DNA of 64,000 nucleotides, from NCBI RefSeq assembly GCF_019802055.1, contig NZ_JAHVHW010000007.1, forward strand, positions 620,001 to 684,000. The letters run 5' to 3'. Source of the stretch: Ferrimonas balearica. Its GTDB lineage: Bacteria > Pseudomonadota > Gammaproteobacteria > Enterobacterales > Shewanellaceae. The notes beneath the pieces were generated by a model, which worked only from the letters and a program-made list of their open reading frames with translations, ran no database searches and was not told where the DNA came from. The position numbers and the translations under genes were made by a program. The number at the start of each line of letters is the position of its first letter. Position 1 is the stretch's first letter. Below, piece after piece: positions 46,726-57,953 of this stretch.

Positions 46726-47544
46726 ATGTCCGGACACCAACCTGATTGCTGCGCAGTTACCAGCCCGCAAGCACTTGCTGATCTGCTGGAGCGACGCCTA
46801 AAGAAAAGCGCTACCAAACGAAATGGCCCCAACATGCCAAAGGCGGTATTTATCCATCCCATCGTGTTTCTGGATTTGGGGCCGTATCCTGCGATGGTTG
46901 TCGGTGATCTGATGTTTTGGGCACTGAACAACCGGGAGTCCTCGCAACCAACGTGGCGCTTCTACCGGGATTGGGCGCAGTGGTTTTGTTGCAGCGAACG
47001 CACCTTGGGGCGCGCGGTGGATACGTTGCGCAAAGCTGGGGTGGTAACAACGGAGCGACGTCGTTTCCCGACCCAAGGCCATCAGGGCCCTTTGTCTTTC
47101 CAGTTGACCCCTACTTTCCTGGGCTCTTCCGTTGGGCAGGACTACCGCCACTTATTTGCCGATTACACGCCAGAACAGGGACAAAACACCAGTGCGACGG
47201 AGCGCTTCGTGCCGCAACGGTTGCCTCTGGCTCACGTTCATCGGTATGGCGCTGTCAATGCGCTTATCCTTGCGCGCTTGATGGGACCGATTATGGGGCA
47301 GGACGGCGCAGCTACGTTCCAATCCATGAGGGCCTTAGCAACATTTTGCTGGGTGAGTCTCCATCAGGCGCAACGGTCCATGGATGTACTCGTCGGTGAA
47401 GGTGTCCTAACGAAGGTAAAGATCCCTGGTTACCGCAATGGTATTGGCGTGCTTCTGGGGCCCCAAGGGGCTGAGGTCCACCAATGGTATTTGGACCAAC
47501 GCACCGAGTCTGAAGAGCGCCACCCAATGGCCAGTGAGTACTAA
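46726..47544 (+). CDS. Unknown protein with winged-helix-like segments
   Basis: A 272-residue protein I cannot assign. Two segments look like winged helices: WRFYRDWAQWFCCSERTLGRAVDTLRKAGVVTTERR near residues 70-105, and MRALATFCWVSLHQAQRSMDVLVGEGVLTKVKIP near 205-240. Two such modules with a 'replace-and-read' layout recall plasmid or phage replication initiators and helix-turn-helix regulators. The ATG at 46726 has AGGAG 5 bases before it; the frame runs upstream to 46573 without support. It stands alone between two long gaps. Confidence 0.7.
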   Translation: MSGHQPDCCAVTSPQALADLLERRLKKSATKRNGPNMPKAVFIHPIVFLDLGPYPAMVVGDLMFWALNNRESSQPTWRFYRDWAQWFCCSERTLGRAVDTLRKAGVVTTERRRFPTQGHQGPLSFQLTPTFLGSSVGQDYRHLFADYTPEQGQNTSATERFVPQRLPLAHVHRYGAVNALILARLMGPIMGQDGAATFQSMRALATFCWVSLHQAQRSMDVLVGEGVLTKVKIPGYRNGIGVLLGPQGAEVHQWYLDQRTESEERHPMASEY

Positions 47545-47811
47545 GGCGTTGACGAATACGCCGTGACGCATACTGATGCCTGTACACGGTGATTACTGCG
47601 AGCACGAGGGAGGAAGCCAAGATCACGCTACTCTGACGTTCATTGACGCGTGAAAGTGGTGTCATAAAAGCCAAAAGAGGGCCCTTCTGGCGTGAAACAA
47701 CGGCAGTTTCGCCGTCGCAAGGGCACTTCATTGTCCAGTCTTAGGGTGAAGTTTTGTCTGGTCTGGGTGCGAAAAGTTGTCCGTGCCTATTAAAGACAAA
47801 GGATTACATAG

Positions 47812-47828
47812 AACACACATGGTGTGTT
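47812..47828. repeat. Perfect 7-3-7 palindrome before hsdM
   Basis: AACACAC-ATG-GTGTGTT, an operator-like sequence about 360-370 bases before the hsdM start. The binding protein is unknown; it could be the AlpA or KilA-N protein, but nothing shows it. Confidence 0.5.
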
Positions 47829-47858
47829 GCTAAGGTATGGACAAGCTTGAAGCTTATC

Positions 47859-47900
47859 GCCTTGCCCTCTAGGCCCTCCTTGGGGCCACCGGGACAAGGC
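47859..47900 (+). ncRNA. Candidate structured RNA element (nested hairpin)
   Basis: Outer arms GCCTTG and CAAGGC pair perfectly; CCC/GGG continue the stem with one bulged A; an inner GGCCC/GGGCC stem closes a six-base loop. About 14 pairs fall in 42 bases, with more inverted pairs downstream to about 48000. No T-run, so not a simple terminator. A transcript is not shown. Confidence 0.35.
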
Positions 47901-48195
47901 TAGGTCTGTGCTATTGGGTAAGGTGTTATGGCCTGCCAGGCATCGTCTACGGCTCGTCTGGTGGGGGTGACGAGGTTTGGCCTGGAACGACCTGACGTGA
48001 TGGACGGTACACGATAGGGTAGGCACCTCTACCTGTAAGCGCAGAACCCGAATAAGACGGTGGTTCACGACCAACGTCGCAAGAGGTGATCCCTCTCCGC
48101 TTTTTGACCTAGGCCCACCGCCGATCCATTGGTAATCTAGGTCCAATTTTTTATTCCGGCACGGATGCCCCATGTTGTTGAAACGCGCCACACAA

Positions 48196-50186
<1,991 letters not shown>

Positions 50187-50187
<1 letters not shown>

Positions 50188-51587
50188 TGACGGAAGTGAA
50201 GGAGCAAGTGCAGGCTAGTCAAGGCAGATACCAGCCGTACCCACGTTACAAAGCTTCGAAAGTTGAAGGGCTAAGTGAGGTTCCTGAGCATTGGCAAGAG
50301 CCTACACGCATCAAGTTCGAATCGTCGTTGAAAGGCAGACTTGGTTGGCAGGGACTTAAGGCATCCGAGTATCGTGACGAAGGCCCTCATGTTGTTAGTA
50401 GCGCGCATTTCAGGAACTGCGTAATTGAGTGGGAACGATGCCCGCGTGTATCAATGGAACGGTACAACCTTGATAGCAATATTCAACTCCAAGAGGGGGA
50501 TATTCTGCTTATGAAGGATGGGGCTGCGATGGGAAAGATGGCTTTTGTTGATAGCCTCCCTGGCCCGTCCTGCCTGAATAGCCACTTGTTGCTTTTCCGA
50601 CCGTTGGTGGCTGACGGGGCTGAGCCAACCTATGCCCCTAAATTCTTGTTTTACTTTCTGCTGACCGAGTTGTTTCAGGGGTTTATCAAAGTCAACGGTA
50701 CGGGGGCTACCTTTCTTGGGATCTCTCAACAAGCCATTGGCAATTACAGCTTCTATTTGCCGCCATACGATGAGCAGCGCACTATCGCCGCCTTCCTCGA
50801 CTACGAGACCGCCCGCATTGACGACCTGATCGCCAAGCAGCAGCGTTTGATTGAACTGCTGAAGGAAAAGCGTCAGGCGGTGATCTCCCACGTCGTCACC
50901 AAGGGCCTCAACCCCGACGCCCCCATGAAAGATTCCGGCGTCGAATGGCTCGGCCAAGTGCCAGAGCATTGGCAGATTAGCCAACCGCGTTATTTGTGCC
51001 GATTCATGGGGGGCGGCACGCCTTCTAAGGACAAGTCGTCGTATTGGGGCGGGGATATACCTTGGGTATCTCCCAAAGATATGAAACGGGAAGTTATTGC
51101 TGAGTCGATCGATAGCATTACGATGGATGCAGTGCGCGAGTCATCAACGAAACTAATTCCTACAGGTTCGGTTCTGATCGTTGTTCGCGGTATGATTTTG
51201 GCGCACTCCGTGCCAGTGGCCATCACCTCAAAGCCCGTGACCATAAATCAAGATATGAAGGCACTGGTATGTGGCGACAATGTCGATGGTGAATATCTGC
51301 TTATGTGTTTACAGGGACTCAAGCAGCCAGTTCTGGATCTCGTCGATAGTTCAGCACATGGCACAAAATGCTTGCGAACAGATCAGTTCGAAACATTACC
51401 TACACCGCTTCCGCCGCGTGCGGAGCAAAAAGAGATCGTAGCCAAGGTCAAAGGGATTACGCTCTCAATCGATCAGACTATTGCTGCTGCAAATCACTCA
51501 ATCTCTTTGTCTAACGAACGCCGCACTGCCCTGATTTCCGCTGCCGTCACCGGCAAGATCGACCTGCGTGAATGGAAGCGTCCGTAA
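50187..51587 (+). CDS. hsdS: Type I restriction-modification specificity subunit HsdS
   Basis: A 466-residue DNA target-recognition subunit with two half-site domains. Each begins with a V-PEHW block (residues about 31 and 254). Each is followed by a variable TRD and then conserved helices; the first is YDEQRTIAAFLDYETARIDDLI, with KRQAVISHVVTKGL. The TRDs are visibly less GC-rich than the helices, consistent with TRD swapping. The one-base overlap with hsdM and the TAATG join to the next gene show one operon. Confidence 0.95.
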
Positions 51588-52312
51588 TGAGTCAACTGAT
51601 TGCCACGGTTCACAGTGTTGCTGAATTCCTTGAGTGGGCTTCTGAGACCAAGCGTAACACCAAACATGTACTGTACCGAGGACAGCGGCTGCCTTGGCCC
51701 ATGCTGCCCAGCCTTTGCCGTATAGGCGCATCGTCGACATTGTTGGAGCGCGAGAAGGCGCTGCTAACAGGTTTTAAGTGTGAGGCTGAGCGCTGCCTTC
51801 ATATTGTCCCTAAAAACGATTGGGACTGGCTGGTAGTAGCACAGCACCATGGTTTGCCGACCCGGCTATTGGACTGGACCAGTGATCCCAAGATCGCATT
51901 GTGGTTTGCACTCGAAAAGGTGAGGGAGACTCAGGGTTCGGAACCTGTGGTTTGGCAGCTGTGCCCCGATGCTCAGGACTTTGTTGAGGATCAGGGGAAG
52001 GAACGACCGTTTCGTGGCACTCGCACCAAATTGTTTGAGACCACCTTCAACATTCCGCGCGTCCGTGCGCAGCAGGGCTACTTTTCCCTGTCCAAACATG
52101 ACGACAAGTGGAAGAACGGTTTTGTGGCGCTGGAACAGAACCGCCACCTGAGAAATGCGCTGCAAGGGGTGAGGGTAGCTCCGACTAAAGTCGAGGTGAT
52201 GTTGTCTCAGTTGGAGTCGGAAGGGTTGGTGCAAGACCTGATTTACCCGCCCAGCTTGGATGCCATTGCCCAGATCGTGAAGAACCGAGTCATGCAGGGT
52301 ATTACCACCTGA
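51587..52312 (+). CDS. FRG-domain protein
   Basis: A 241-residue protein with the FRG signature: R-G-Q at residues 31-33 (VLYRGQRLPWPMLPSLCR) and QHHGLPTRLLDWT-DP-IALWFAL. FRG proteins have no proven enzymatic role but are common beside restriction and other defence genes. The ATG overlaps the hsdS stop by one base, so it is co-translated with the RM system. A GTG/ATG frame from 51572 lies within hsdS. It would act in the cytosol. Confidence 0.88.
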   Translation: MSQLIATVHSVAEFLEWASETKRNTKHVLYRGQRLPWPMLPSLCRIGASSTLLEREKALLTGFKCEAERCLHIVPKNDWDWLVVAQHHGLPTRLLDWTSDPKIALWFALEKVRETQGSEPVVWQLCPDAQDFVEDQGKERPFRGTRTKLFETTFNIPRVRAQQGYFSLSKHDDKWKNGFVALEQNRHLRNALQGVRVAPTKVEVMLSQLESEGLVQDLIYPPSLDAIAQIVKNRVMQGITT

Positions 52313-52330
52313 ACCATTAAAGGACTGACT

Positions 52331-53233
52331 ATGAGTGTGCAAGGACGTAGTATCCGCCTGTTTTTGGTCGATGGCAGCCCGCACGGCTTGCTGACCGCCG
52401 AGATCGTAAACTGGACCGGCCATGTGCTGACCGCTCCAAGAAGTCGCCTGGCGGACCTGGTTAAGCGCCCAGAGTGCGGCCGCACCGGAGTATATTTCTT
52501 GGTGGGTCCAGACCCGGACAATAGCAGTCGGCCCAAGGTCTATATTGGTGAGTCCGATAACGTGGCCGTTCGCTTAAAGCAGCATAACCGTCCTGAAGGA
52601 GAGGGTGGCAAGGACTTTTGGGAGAAGGTGTGTCTGGTGACCAGTAAGGATCAGAACCTGACCAAGGCCCATATCAAGTACTTGGAGTGCCAACTGATGG
52701 CAATGGCCAAAGGCTCCGGTCGCTGCAGCCTGGTCAACGGCACCAATCACCAGTATGAAGGTCTGCCGGAGGCGGATCTGGCGGATATGGCCTTCTTTAT
52801 TGATCAGATCCAGACCCTATTGCCAGCACTGGGCCATGACTTTCTGCGTGAGCCCAATACGAAGGTGCTGCAGCAAAGCAATCCAGATGCATTGCCGCAG
52901 TTTGAGTTGAAGGTGGCCAAACACAAGATCCGAGCTAAGGCGCAGGAGCACGACGGTGAATTTGTGGTTCAGGCTGGCTCCATCACAAAGGCTGAAGACC
53001 GCAGTCAAACGGGTTACAACAACCTATGGATGTCTCTTGTTGACAGCGGCGTTATACAGTTGTGTGGCGACGGTACTGCCAAGTTTACTAAAGACTACGC
53101 ATTTTCCAGTCCCAGCGCTGCGGCGGCGGTGGTGAAAGGATACAACAGCAACGGGCGAAAAGACTGGGTACTGGCTAATGGTGGCCAAAACTATGGTGAC
53201 TGGCAGCAGCAGCAACTGGAATCCGCGGAATGA
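52331..53233 (+). CDS. GIY-YIG nuclease-family protein with C-terminal DUF4357-like domain
   Basis: A 300-residue protein. The N-terminal GIY-YIG core shows GVYF (residues about 53-56), YIGES (71-75), an Arg in NVAVRLKQH and a later Glu (YLECQLM), all parts of the nuclease active site. The C-terminal part (about 200-295) has an ASS-like, DUF4357-type ending (SPSAAAAVVKGYNSNGRKDWVL). This domain pair is found next to type I RM loci. It starts 18 bases after the FRG gene. The target is unknown. Confidence 0.85.
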   Translation: MSVQGRSIRLFLVDGSPHGLLTAEIVNWTGHVLTAPRSRLADLVKRPECGRTGVYFLVGPDPDNSSRPKVYIGESDNVAVRLKQHNRPEGEGGKDFWEKVCLVTSKDQNLTKAHIKYLECQLMAMAKGSGRCSLVNGTNHQYEGLPEADLADMAFFIDQIQTLLPALGHDFLREPNTKVLQQSNPDALPQFELKVAKHKIRAKAQEHDGEFVVQAGSITKAEDRSQTGYNNLWMSLVDSGVIQLCGDGTAKFTKDYAFSSPSAAAAVVKGYNSNGRKDWVLANGGQNYGDWQQQQLESAE

Positions 53234-53269
53234 CCAGCGCGACATGGAACATCAAAACAAGGGCATGGG

Positions 53270-54118
53270 ATGCTTTACGCCATAACTCGCAATAAGTCGG
53301 GGCGGGTGGATGTCGGTGGCATCAAAGTCCCCGTACGTGAGCTGTTTCGTGAACGAGAGGATATGCTCACTGCAGCCATCATGTCGCGTTTACCCTATCT
53401 CTCGGGAGGCGCGTTGAATGCACTGTTGCAACAGGTGCTTCCTGAAAGTGGCTTTGAATTCGATACGCTCAAAGAGATCGACTACTGGCCTAACTTCCGC
53501 TCAGGCGTGCAGACACGGGTTGAGCCGGATGTGATATGGCACTTCGACTGGGGCTGTGTGGTGGTCGAGGTGAAACGGCCGGGTGATGGCGCACAGTGCA
53601 GTAGTCAATGGTATCGGGAGTTGGAATCATTGCCGGAGGAATACCGCGAGAGACCAGTCCTGTTCTTAGCGCTGGGCGGTAACCATCAGCACAATCAGAC
53701 TCTATTTGCCCCCTTGTTGGAGCGGCTTGAGGCCGAGGAGATGTTTGAGCCTCTCCCCCAGCTGTTCAGCTCGGATTGGCAAGGTTTTGCTCAGTCCGTC
53801 TTTGCACTGTGTCAGGCTGATACGGGGCTGTGGCCAAACACAGATCGTCGGGTGTTGGAGGATATACTCGCGGCGCTCACGCTTTATCGAGTCGAGTACC
53901 GCGAGCACCACCTGGGAGATTTGGCCAAGCTTACGTATCCGTCGCTGGGCGCCTTGTCACTTTTGCGCGACTGGCCCATTCACGTATCACCCAACAACAA
54001 GCCCAAGCTCGCAGAGGGACTGAGCGCGCTCGCATTGAGTGGCTTGCGCATGACTCAGCCTGTAGGCGCCATTGCTGACCTGGGCGCGCCTGCCATTTCG
54101 GCGGAAAACCACGGATAG
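53270..54118 (+). CDS. Predicted PD-(D/E)XK nuclease-fold protein
   Basis: A 282-residue protein I do not recognise by name. A restriction-nuclease-like motif is visible: Glu85-Pro-Asp87 (VEPDVIW), 12 residues of beta strand, then Glu100-Val-Lys102 (VVVEVKRPG). The rest is helical, with a conserved-looking Trp/Leu ending. There is no helicase part, so it would need a partner or act as a recall nuclease. It lies 36 bases after the GIY-YIG gene and 9 before the next unknown gene, with which it probably pairs. Confidence 0.7.
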   Translation: MLYAITRNKSGRVDVGGIKVPVRELFREREDMLTAAIMSRLPYLSGGALNALLQQVLPESGFEFDTLKEIDYWPNFRSGVQTRVEPDVIWHFDWGCVVVEVKRPGDGAQCSSQWYRELESLPEEYRERPVLFLALGGNHQHNQTLFAPLLERLEAEEMFEPLPQLFSSDWQGFAQSVFALCQADTGLWPNTDRRVLEDILAALTLYRVEYREHHLGDLAKLTYPSLGALSLLRDWPIHVSPNNKPKLAEGLSALALSGLRMTQPVGAIADLGAPAISAENHG

Positions 54119-54127
54119 ACCAACAAG

Positions 54128-54769
54128 ATGGAACAACAAGACCTCAACCCGATCATGCGTGATCTGCGTACCGCTCAGCGATTGGTCGTGGCCTTTCACC
54201 AACGTATGCTGCCGATCATCGAAACGATAGGCAGCCAGCTCAATAGCAGTTTCTACTATTGGCAACCGGTGCATCACAATGCGCCGTGTCGCAGTGCCAC
54301 CAGCCCCTTCAAAAAGTGGAAGTGGGACTTTTCACCGTTACACAACACTGTCTTCCACTTCTTGAGCGATGACATCCCTAGTCCTCATCAACTTGTCGAA
54401 GGCGGCTACATGCTGGTCATTCACTTGGTTACGGATACCGCTGTGGATGACGCTTTCGAGTCCACCAAAAAATCATGGAACCCACTGGACATTGCCACAG
54501 GACCGGAGCAGAGCCGCTCCGTCTTGCGGATATACGTCTATGGGGCCGAGCGTGATGGTGAGCAGCAAGAGGGCTGGTGGAAACTGTATGCGAATCACGA
54601 CTGGCCAATGTTGGATACGGATTGTGTTGAGTTTGAGACCGGAGGTCGGGCGTTTGGCCTGGAGTTCGATATAGCGACTTTGGGCACGCCAGAAGCGATA
54701 CAAGGGTTGATCGCAACGATAAAAGACCAACTGCACTCACGCGGTTACGCGAAATTTGAGCAGGAATAA
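54128..54769 (+). CDS. Unknown protein between the PD-(D/E)XK gene and hsdR
   Basis: A 213-residue cytosolic protein of no family I know. It opens with a helical stretch (MRDLRTAQRLVVAFHQRMLPIIETIG), then Trp-rich segments (FYYWQPVHHN, KKWKWDFSPLHN), and ends helical. No catalytic motif, signal or membrane segment is evident. It starts 9 bases after its neighbour and ends 3 bases before hsdR, so it is tightly embedded in the RM operon. Confidence 0.65.
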   Translation: MEQQDLNPIMRDLRTAQRLVVAFHQRMLPIIETIGSQLNSSFYYWQPVHHNAPCRSATSPFKKWKWDFSPLHNTVFHFLSDDIPSPHQLVEGGYMLVIHLVTDTAVDDAFESTKKSWNPLDIATGPEQSRSVLRIYVYGAERDGEQQEGWWKLYANHDWPMLDTDCVEFETGGRAFGLEFDIATLGTPEAIQGLIATIKDQLHSRGYAKFEQE

Positions 54770-54772
54770 CGA

Positions 54773-57700
54773 ATGCAAGACAAAGCACGGGAACTGGCAT
54801 TTCAAAACCACATCATCGCAGCCCTGCAATCCCAGGGCTGGCTAGTGGGCCACAGCGCCGAGTACGACAAGGAGAGGGCGCTGTACCCGCAGGACTTGCT
54901 GGCCTATGTGCAGGATACCCAGCCGGAGGTGTGGCAGCGTTTCTGTACCATCTACGGCAGTGAGCCGGAAAAATACTTACTTAATGCAGCAGTGCGGCAG
55001 TTGGACCGTAAAGGCACCTTGTGGCTTTTGCGCAACCAGATTGAAGACCGAGGCGTGCGCCTAAAGGTGGCGACTTTCAAGCCCGATTCCAACCTCAATC
55101 CGGAACTGAACCTGCGCTACCAGAAGAACACCCTGCGAGTTGTGCCGGAGCTGATCTACAGCCCTCACGGCTATGATGGCCGTCTCGATCTAACCCTGTT
55201 TCTAAATGGTTTGCCCATCGCCACACTGGAGCTGAAATCCTGCTTCAAGCAGAGTCTCGAGAACGCCAAGAAGCAGTATCGCTATGACCGCAAGCCCAAG
55301 ACGGACCGCAAAGATGAGCCGTTGCTGAAGTTTAAGCGCGGAGCCCTGGTGCACTTCGCCGCGAACCAGTTTGAGGTGGCCATGACCACCAAGCTGGCTG
55401 GCGAGGACACTTTCTTTTTGCCCTTTAACCGGGGCACCAGTGCCGGTGCGGCAGGTAACGATCAGCCCCCGCCGGACAGTGGTCGATATGCCACGGAATA
55501 CCTGTGGGACGAGATGTTCCAGCGCGACAACCTGCTGAAGATCTTGCAGCGCTTTATTCACTTGGAGGTGAAGGAGAGCTTCGATGCCCTGGGAAACCTC
55601 AAGCGCAAAGAAACCATGATCTTCCCCCGTTATCACCAGTGGCGGGTGGTGAACAACCTGCTGTCGGCCGTTCGCAAGGACGGCACAGGACAGAAGTATC
55701 TGATCCAACACTCGGCGGGCTCCGGCAAATCCAACTCCATCGCCTGGCTGGCGCATCAGGCCGCGTCTCTGACCGATGTGGCGGGGGATAAGGTGTTCAA
55801 CTCGGTGATTGTCATCACCGACCGTACCGTGCTCGACAGCCAGTTGCAGGAGACCATCAGCCAGTTTGAACACGCCGATGGGGTGATCAGCCGAATCAAT
55901 CGAGAAGAGGGCGATGGCAGCAAGTCTGCCCAGCTAACGGCGGCGCTGGAGCAGAGTACGCCGATCATCATTGTGACCATCCAGACCTTCCCCCATGTGC
56001 TCAAGGCCATTCAGGAGAGCGCCGGGCTGAAGGACCGCACCTTTGCGGTGATCGCCGATGAAGCCCACTCCAGCCAGACTGGCAGCACGGCACGCCAATT
56101 GCGCCAAGTACTGATGGCCGAGCAATTGAAAGACGAAGAGGAGTTGTCCGCCGAGGACTTGATGAATGCGACCCTGGCGGCGCGTGGCGGCTCGGATAAG
56201 ATCAGCTACTTCGCCTTCACTGCCACGCCCAAGGCTAAGACCTTGGAACTGTTTGGCCGCCCGACCAATCCTGAACTGCCCATCGGCCCGGACAACAAGC
56301 CTGAGCCGTTTCATGTCTACTCCATGCGTCAGGCCATTGAAGAGGGGTTCATTCTTGACGTACTGAAGAACTACACCAACTACTCGATGGCCTATCGCCT
56401 GGCGCTGAAGGGCCAGGAACACGACGAGCAGGTGGACAGCAAGAAGGCGCGCATTAAGCTGGCCAAGTGGGTGGCACTACACCCCCACAACATCGGCCAG
56501 AAGGTGCAGGTGATCGTTGAGCACTTCAAACAGAATGTGATGGCACTTCTGGGCGGCGAGGCTAAGGCGATGCTGGTGACTTCCAGCCGGATGGAGGCGG
56601 TGCGCTACAAGCTGGCATTCGATAAATACGTCAAGGCGCAGGGATATACACACATTCAGGCGATGGTGGCCTTCTCCGGTGAGGTGAATGACCCGGTCAG
56701 CAGTCCTGAGCCCTTTACCGAAACCAACATGAATCCGGGCCTGAAAGGGCAGGACATGCGTAAGGCGTTCGACACCGATGAGTATCAGGTGATGATCGTC
56801 GCCAACAAGTTCCAGACCGGATTTGACCAGCCCAAGCTGTGCGCCATGTACGTGGACAAGAAGCTGACCGGCGTGGACTGCATCCAGACCCTGTCACGGC
56901 TCAATCGCACCTATCCGGGCAAGGAAACCACCTACGTTCTGGACTTCGTCAATGACCCTCAAGACATTCTTGAGCAGTTTCAGCAGTACTACGAGGTGGC
57001 GGAGCTGGCGGAGGTGTCTGACCCCAATCTGGTGTACGACCTGCAACACAAGCTGATGGACAGCACCGTCATCAATCGCAACGAGGTCAGCACTTTTGCC
57101 GATGCCTACTACGACCCGAAGCGGGGCGCTGAGGCTCTTACCGGCTATATCAAGCCTGCACAGGAACGCTATGCCCAGCGCTACCGTCATGCCAACGAGA
57201 CGCTGAGAGAGGCGCGCAGGCAGCTCAAACGGGTGGCATTGGGAGGAAGTGAGACCGACCGGGTCAATGCCGAGCGCAGCGTCAAGATGGCGGAAGAGGT
57301 CCGTAGTGAGCTGGACTTGTTCAAGAAGGATCTTGGCGGCTATGTCCGTTACTACGAGTTTGTGTCTCAGATCACCCCGTTCCAGGACAAGGTGCTGGAA
57401 GAGCTGTCGGTCTATGCCCGTCACCTGTTGCCACTGTTGCGCCAGGAGGTGCTGGAAGAAGAGGAGATCGACCTGTCCGCCGTGGCGTTGAGCCACTATC
57501 ACCTGAAAGAGAAGCGCACCCAGGACCTCAAGCTGCGAGAAGGGCAGGGTGATGGCCTGACGGGCACCACGGGCCTTGGTAGTGCTAAGCCGAGGGAGGA
57601 GGAGCGCGACTTGTTGTCTGAGATCTTGGAAAAGATGAACGACCTGTTTGGCGCAGAGACCACCGACGGCGACAAACTTACCCTATTGCAGGGGGCGGTA

Positions 57701-57925
57701 TCCAAGATCAGTGAGAACGAGACGGTGATGGCCCAGGTGGAGAACAACAGCGAAGCTCAGATCATGCTAGGCGACTTCCCCAAGGCGATGGAGACGGCGA
57801 TGATCGAAGCAATGGGGTCCTATACCCAGCTCACCACCGAATACCTGTCCAAGCCCGAGGTGGCGAGGGAGTTCAACAAGCTGGTGTTGGGGATGTTGGT
57901 TAAGGGTGTAACAGCCAGAGTTTAA
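54773..57925 (+). CDS. hsdR: Type I restriction enzyme R subunit HsdR
   Basis: A 1050-residue translocating restriction endonuclease. The N-terminal nuclease domain carries Asp...Glu-Leu-Lys (LDLTLFLNGLPIATLELKS, near residues 142-156). The SF2 motor follows: Walker A GSGKSNS near 316, DEAHSSQ near 428, FTATPK, and helicase motif VI region (TLSRLNRTYPGK). The C-terminal helical domain binds HsdM2S. It is separated from hsdS by four accessory genes but on the same strand with short gaps, so the system looks complete. Confidence 0.96.
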   Translation: MQDKARELAFQNHIIAALQSQGWLVGHSAEYDKERALYPQDLLAYVQDTQPEVWQRFCTIYGSEPEKYLLNAAVRQLDRKGTLWLLRNQIEDRGVRLKVATFKPDSNLNPELNLRYQKNTLRVVPELIYSPHGYDGRLDLTLFLNGLPIATLELKSCFKQSLENAKKQYRYDRKPKTDRKDEPLLKFKRGALVHFAANQFEVAMTTKLAGEDTFFLPFNRGTSAGAAGNDQPPPDSGRYATEYLWDEMFQRDNLLKILQRFIHLEVKESFDALGNLKRKETMIFPRYHQWRVVNNLLSAVRKDGTGQKYLIQHSAGSGKSNSIAWLAHQAASLTDVAGDKVFNSVIVITDRTVLDSQLQETISQFEHADGVISRINREEGDGSKSAQLTAALEQSTPIIIVTIQTFPHVLKAIQESAGLKDRTFAVIADEAHSSQTGSTARQLRQVLMAEQLKDEEELSAEDLMNATLAARGGSDKISYFAFTATPKAKTLELFGRPTNPELPIGPDNKPEPFHVYSMRQAIEEGFILDVLKNYTNYSMAYRLALKGQEHDEQVDSKKARIKLAKWVALHPHNIGQKVQVIVEHFKQNVMALLGGEAKAMLVTSSRMEAVRYKLAFDKYVKAQGYTHIQAMVAFSGEVNDPVSSPEPFTETNMNPGLKGQDMRKAFDTDEYQVMIVANKFQTGFDQPKLCAMYVDKKLTGVDCIQTLSRLNRTYPGKETTYVLDFVNDPQDILEQFQQYYEVAELAEVSDPNLVYDLQHKLMDSTVINRNEVSTFADAYYDPKRGAEALTGYIKPAQERYAQRYRHANETLREARRQLKRVALGGSETDRVNAERSVKMAEEVRSELDLFKKDLGGYVRYYEFVSQITPFQDKVLEELSVYARHLLPLLRQEVLEEEEIDLSAVALSHYHLKEKRTQDLKLREGQGDGLTGTTGLGSAKPREEERDLLSEILEKMNDLFGAETTDGDKLTLLQGAVSKISENETVMAQVENNSEAQIMLGDFPKAMETAMIEAMGSYTQLTTEYLSKPEVAREFNKLVLGMLVKGVTARV

Positions 57926-57953
57926 ACAAACTGCAATTCAAAAGGATGTGAAG

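Larger units (their letters stand above)
47545..48195. other. Long non-coding region upstream of hsdM with strong inverted repeats
   Basis: This 651-base gap holds a perfect palindrome (47812-47828), a long nested hairpin (47859-47900) and further inverted pairs such as GCCTG-c-CAGGC (47932-47942) and CCAGGC...GCCTGG. A 203-codon minus-strand frame crosses it but lacks a ribosome site and runs into hsdM antisense. I read it as regulatory or structured-RNA sequence. Confidence 0.5.
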
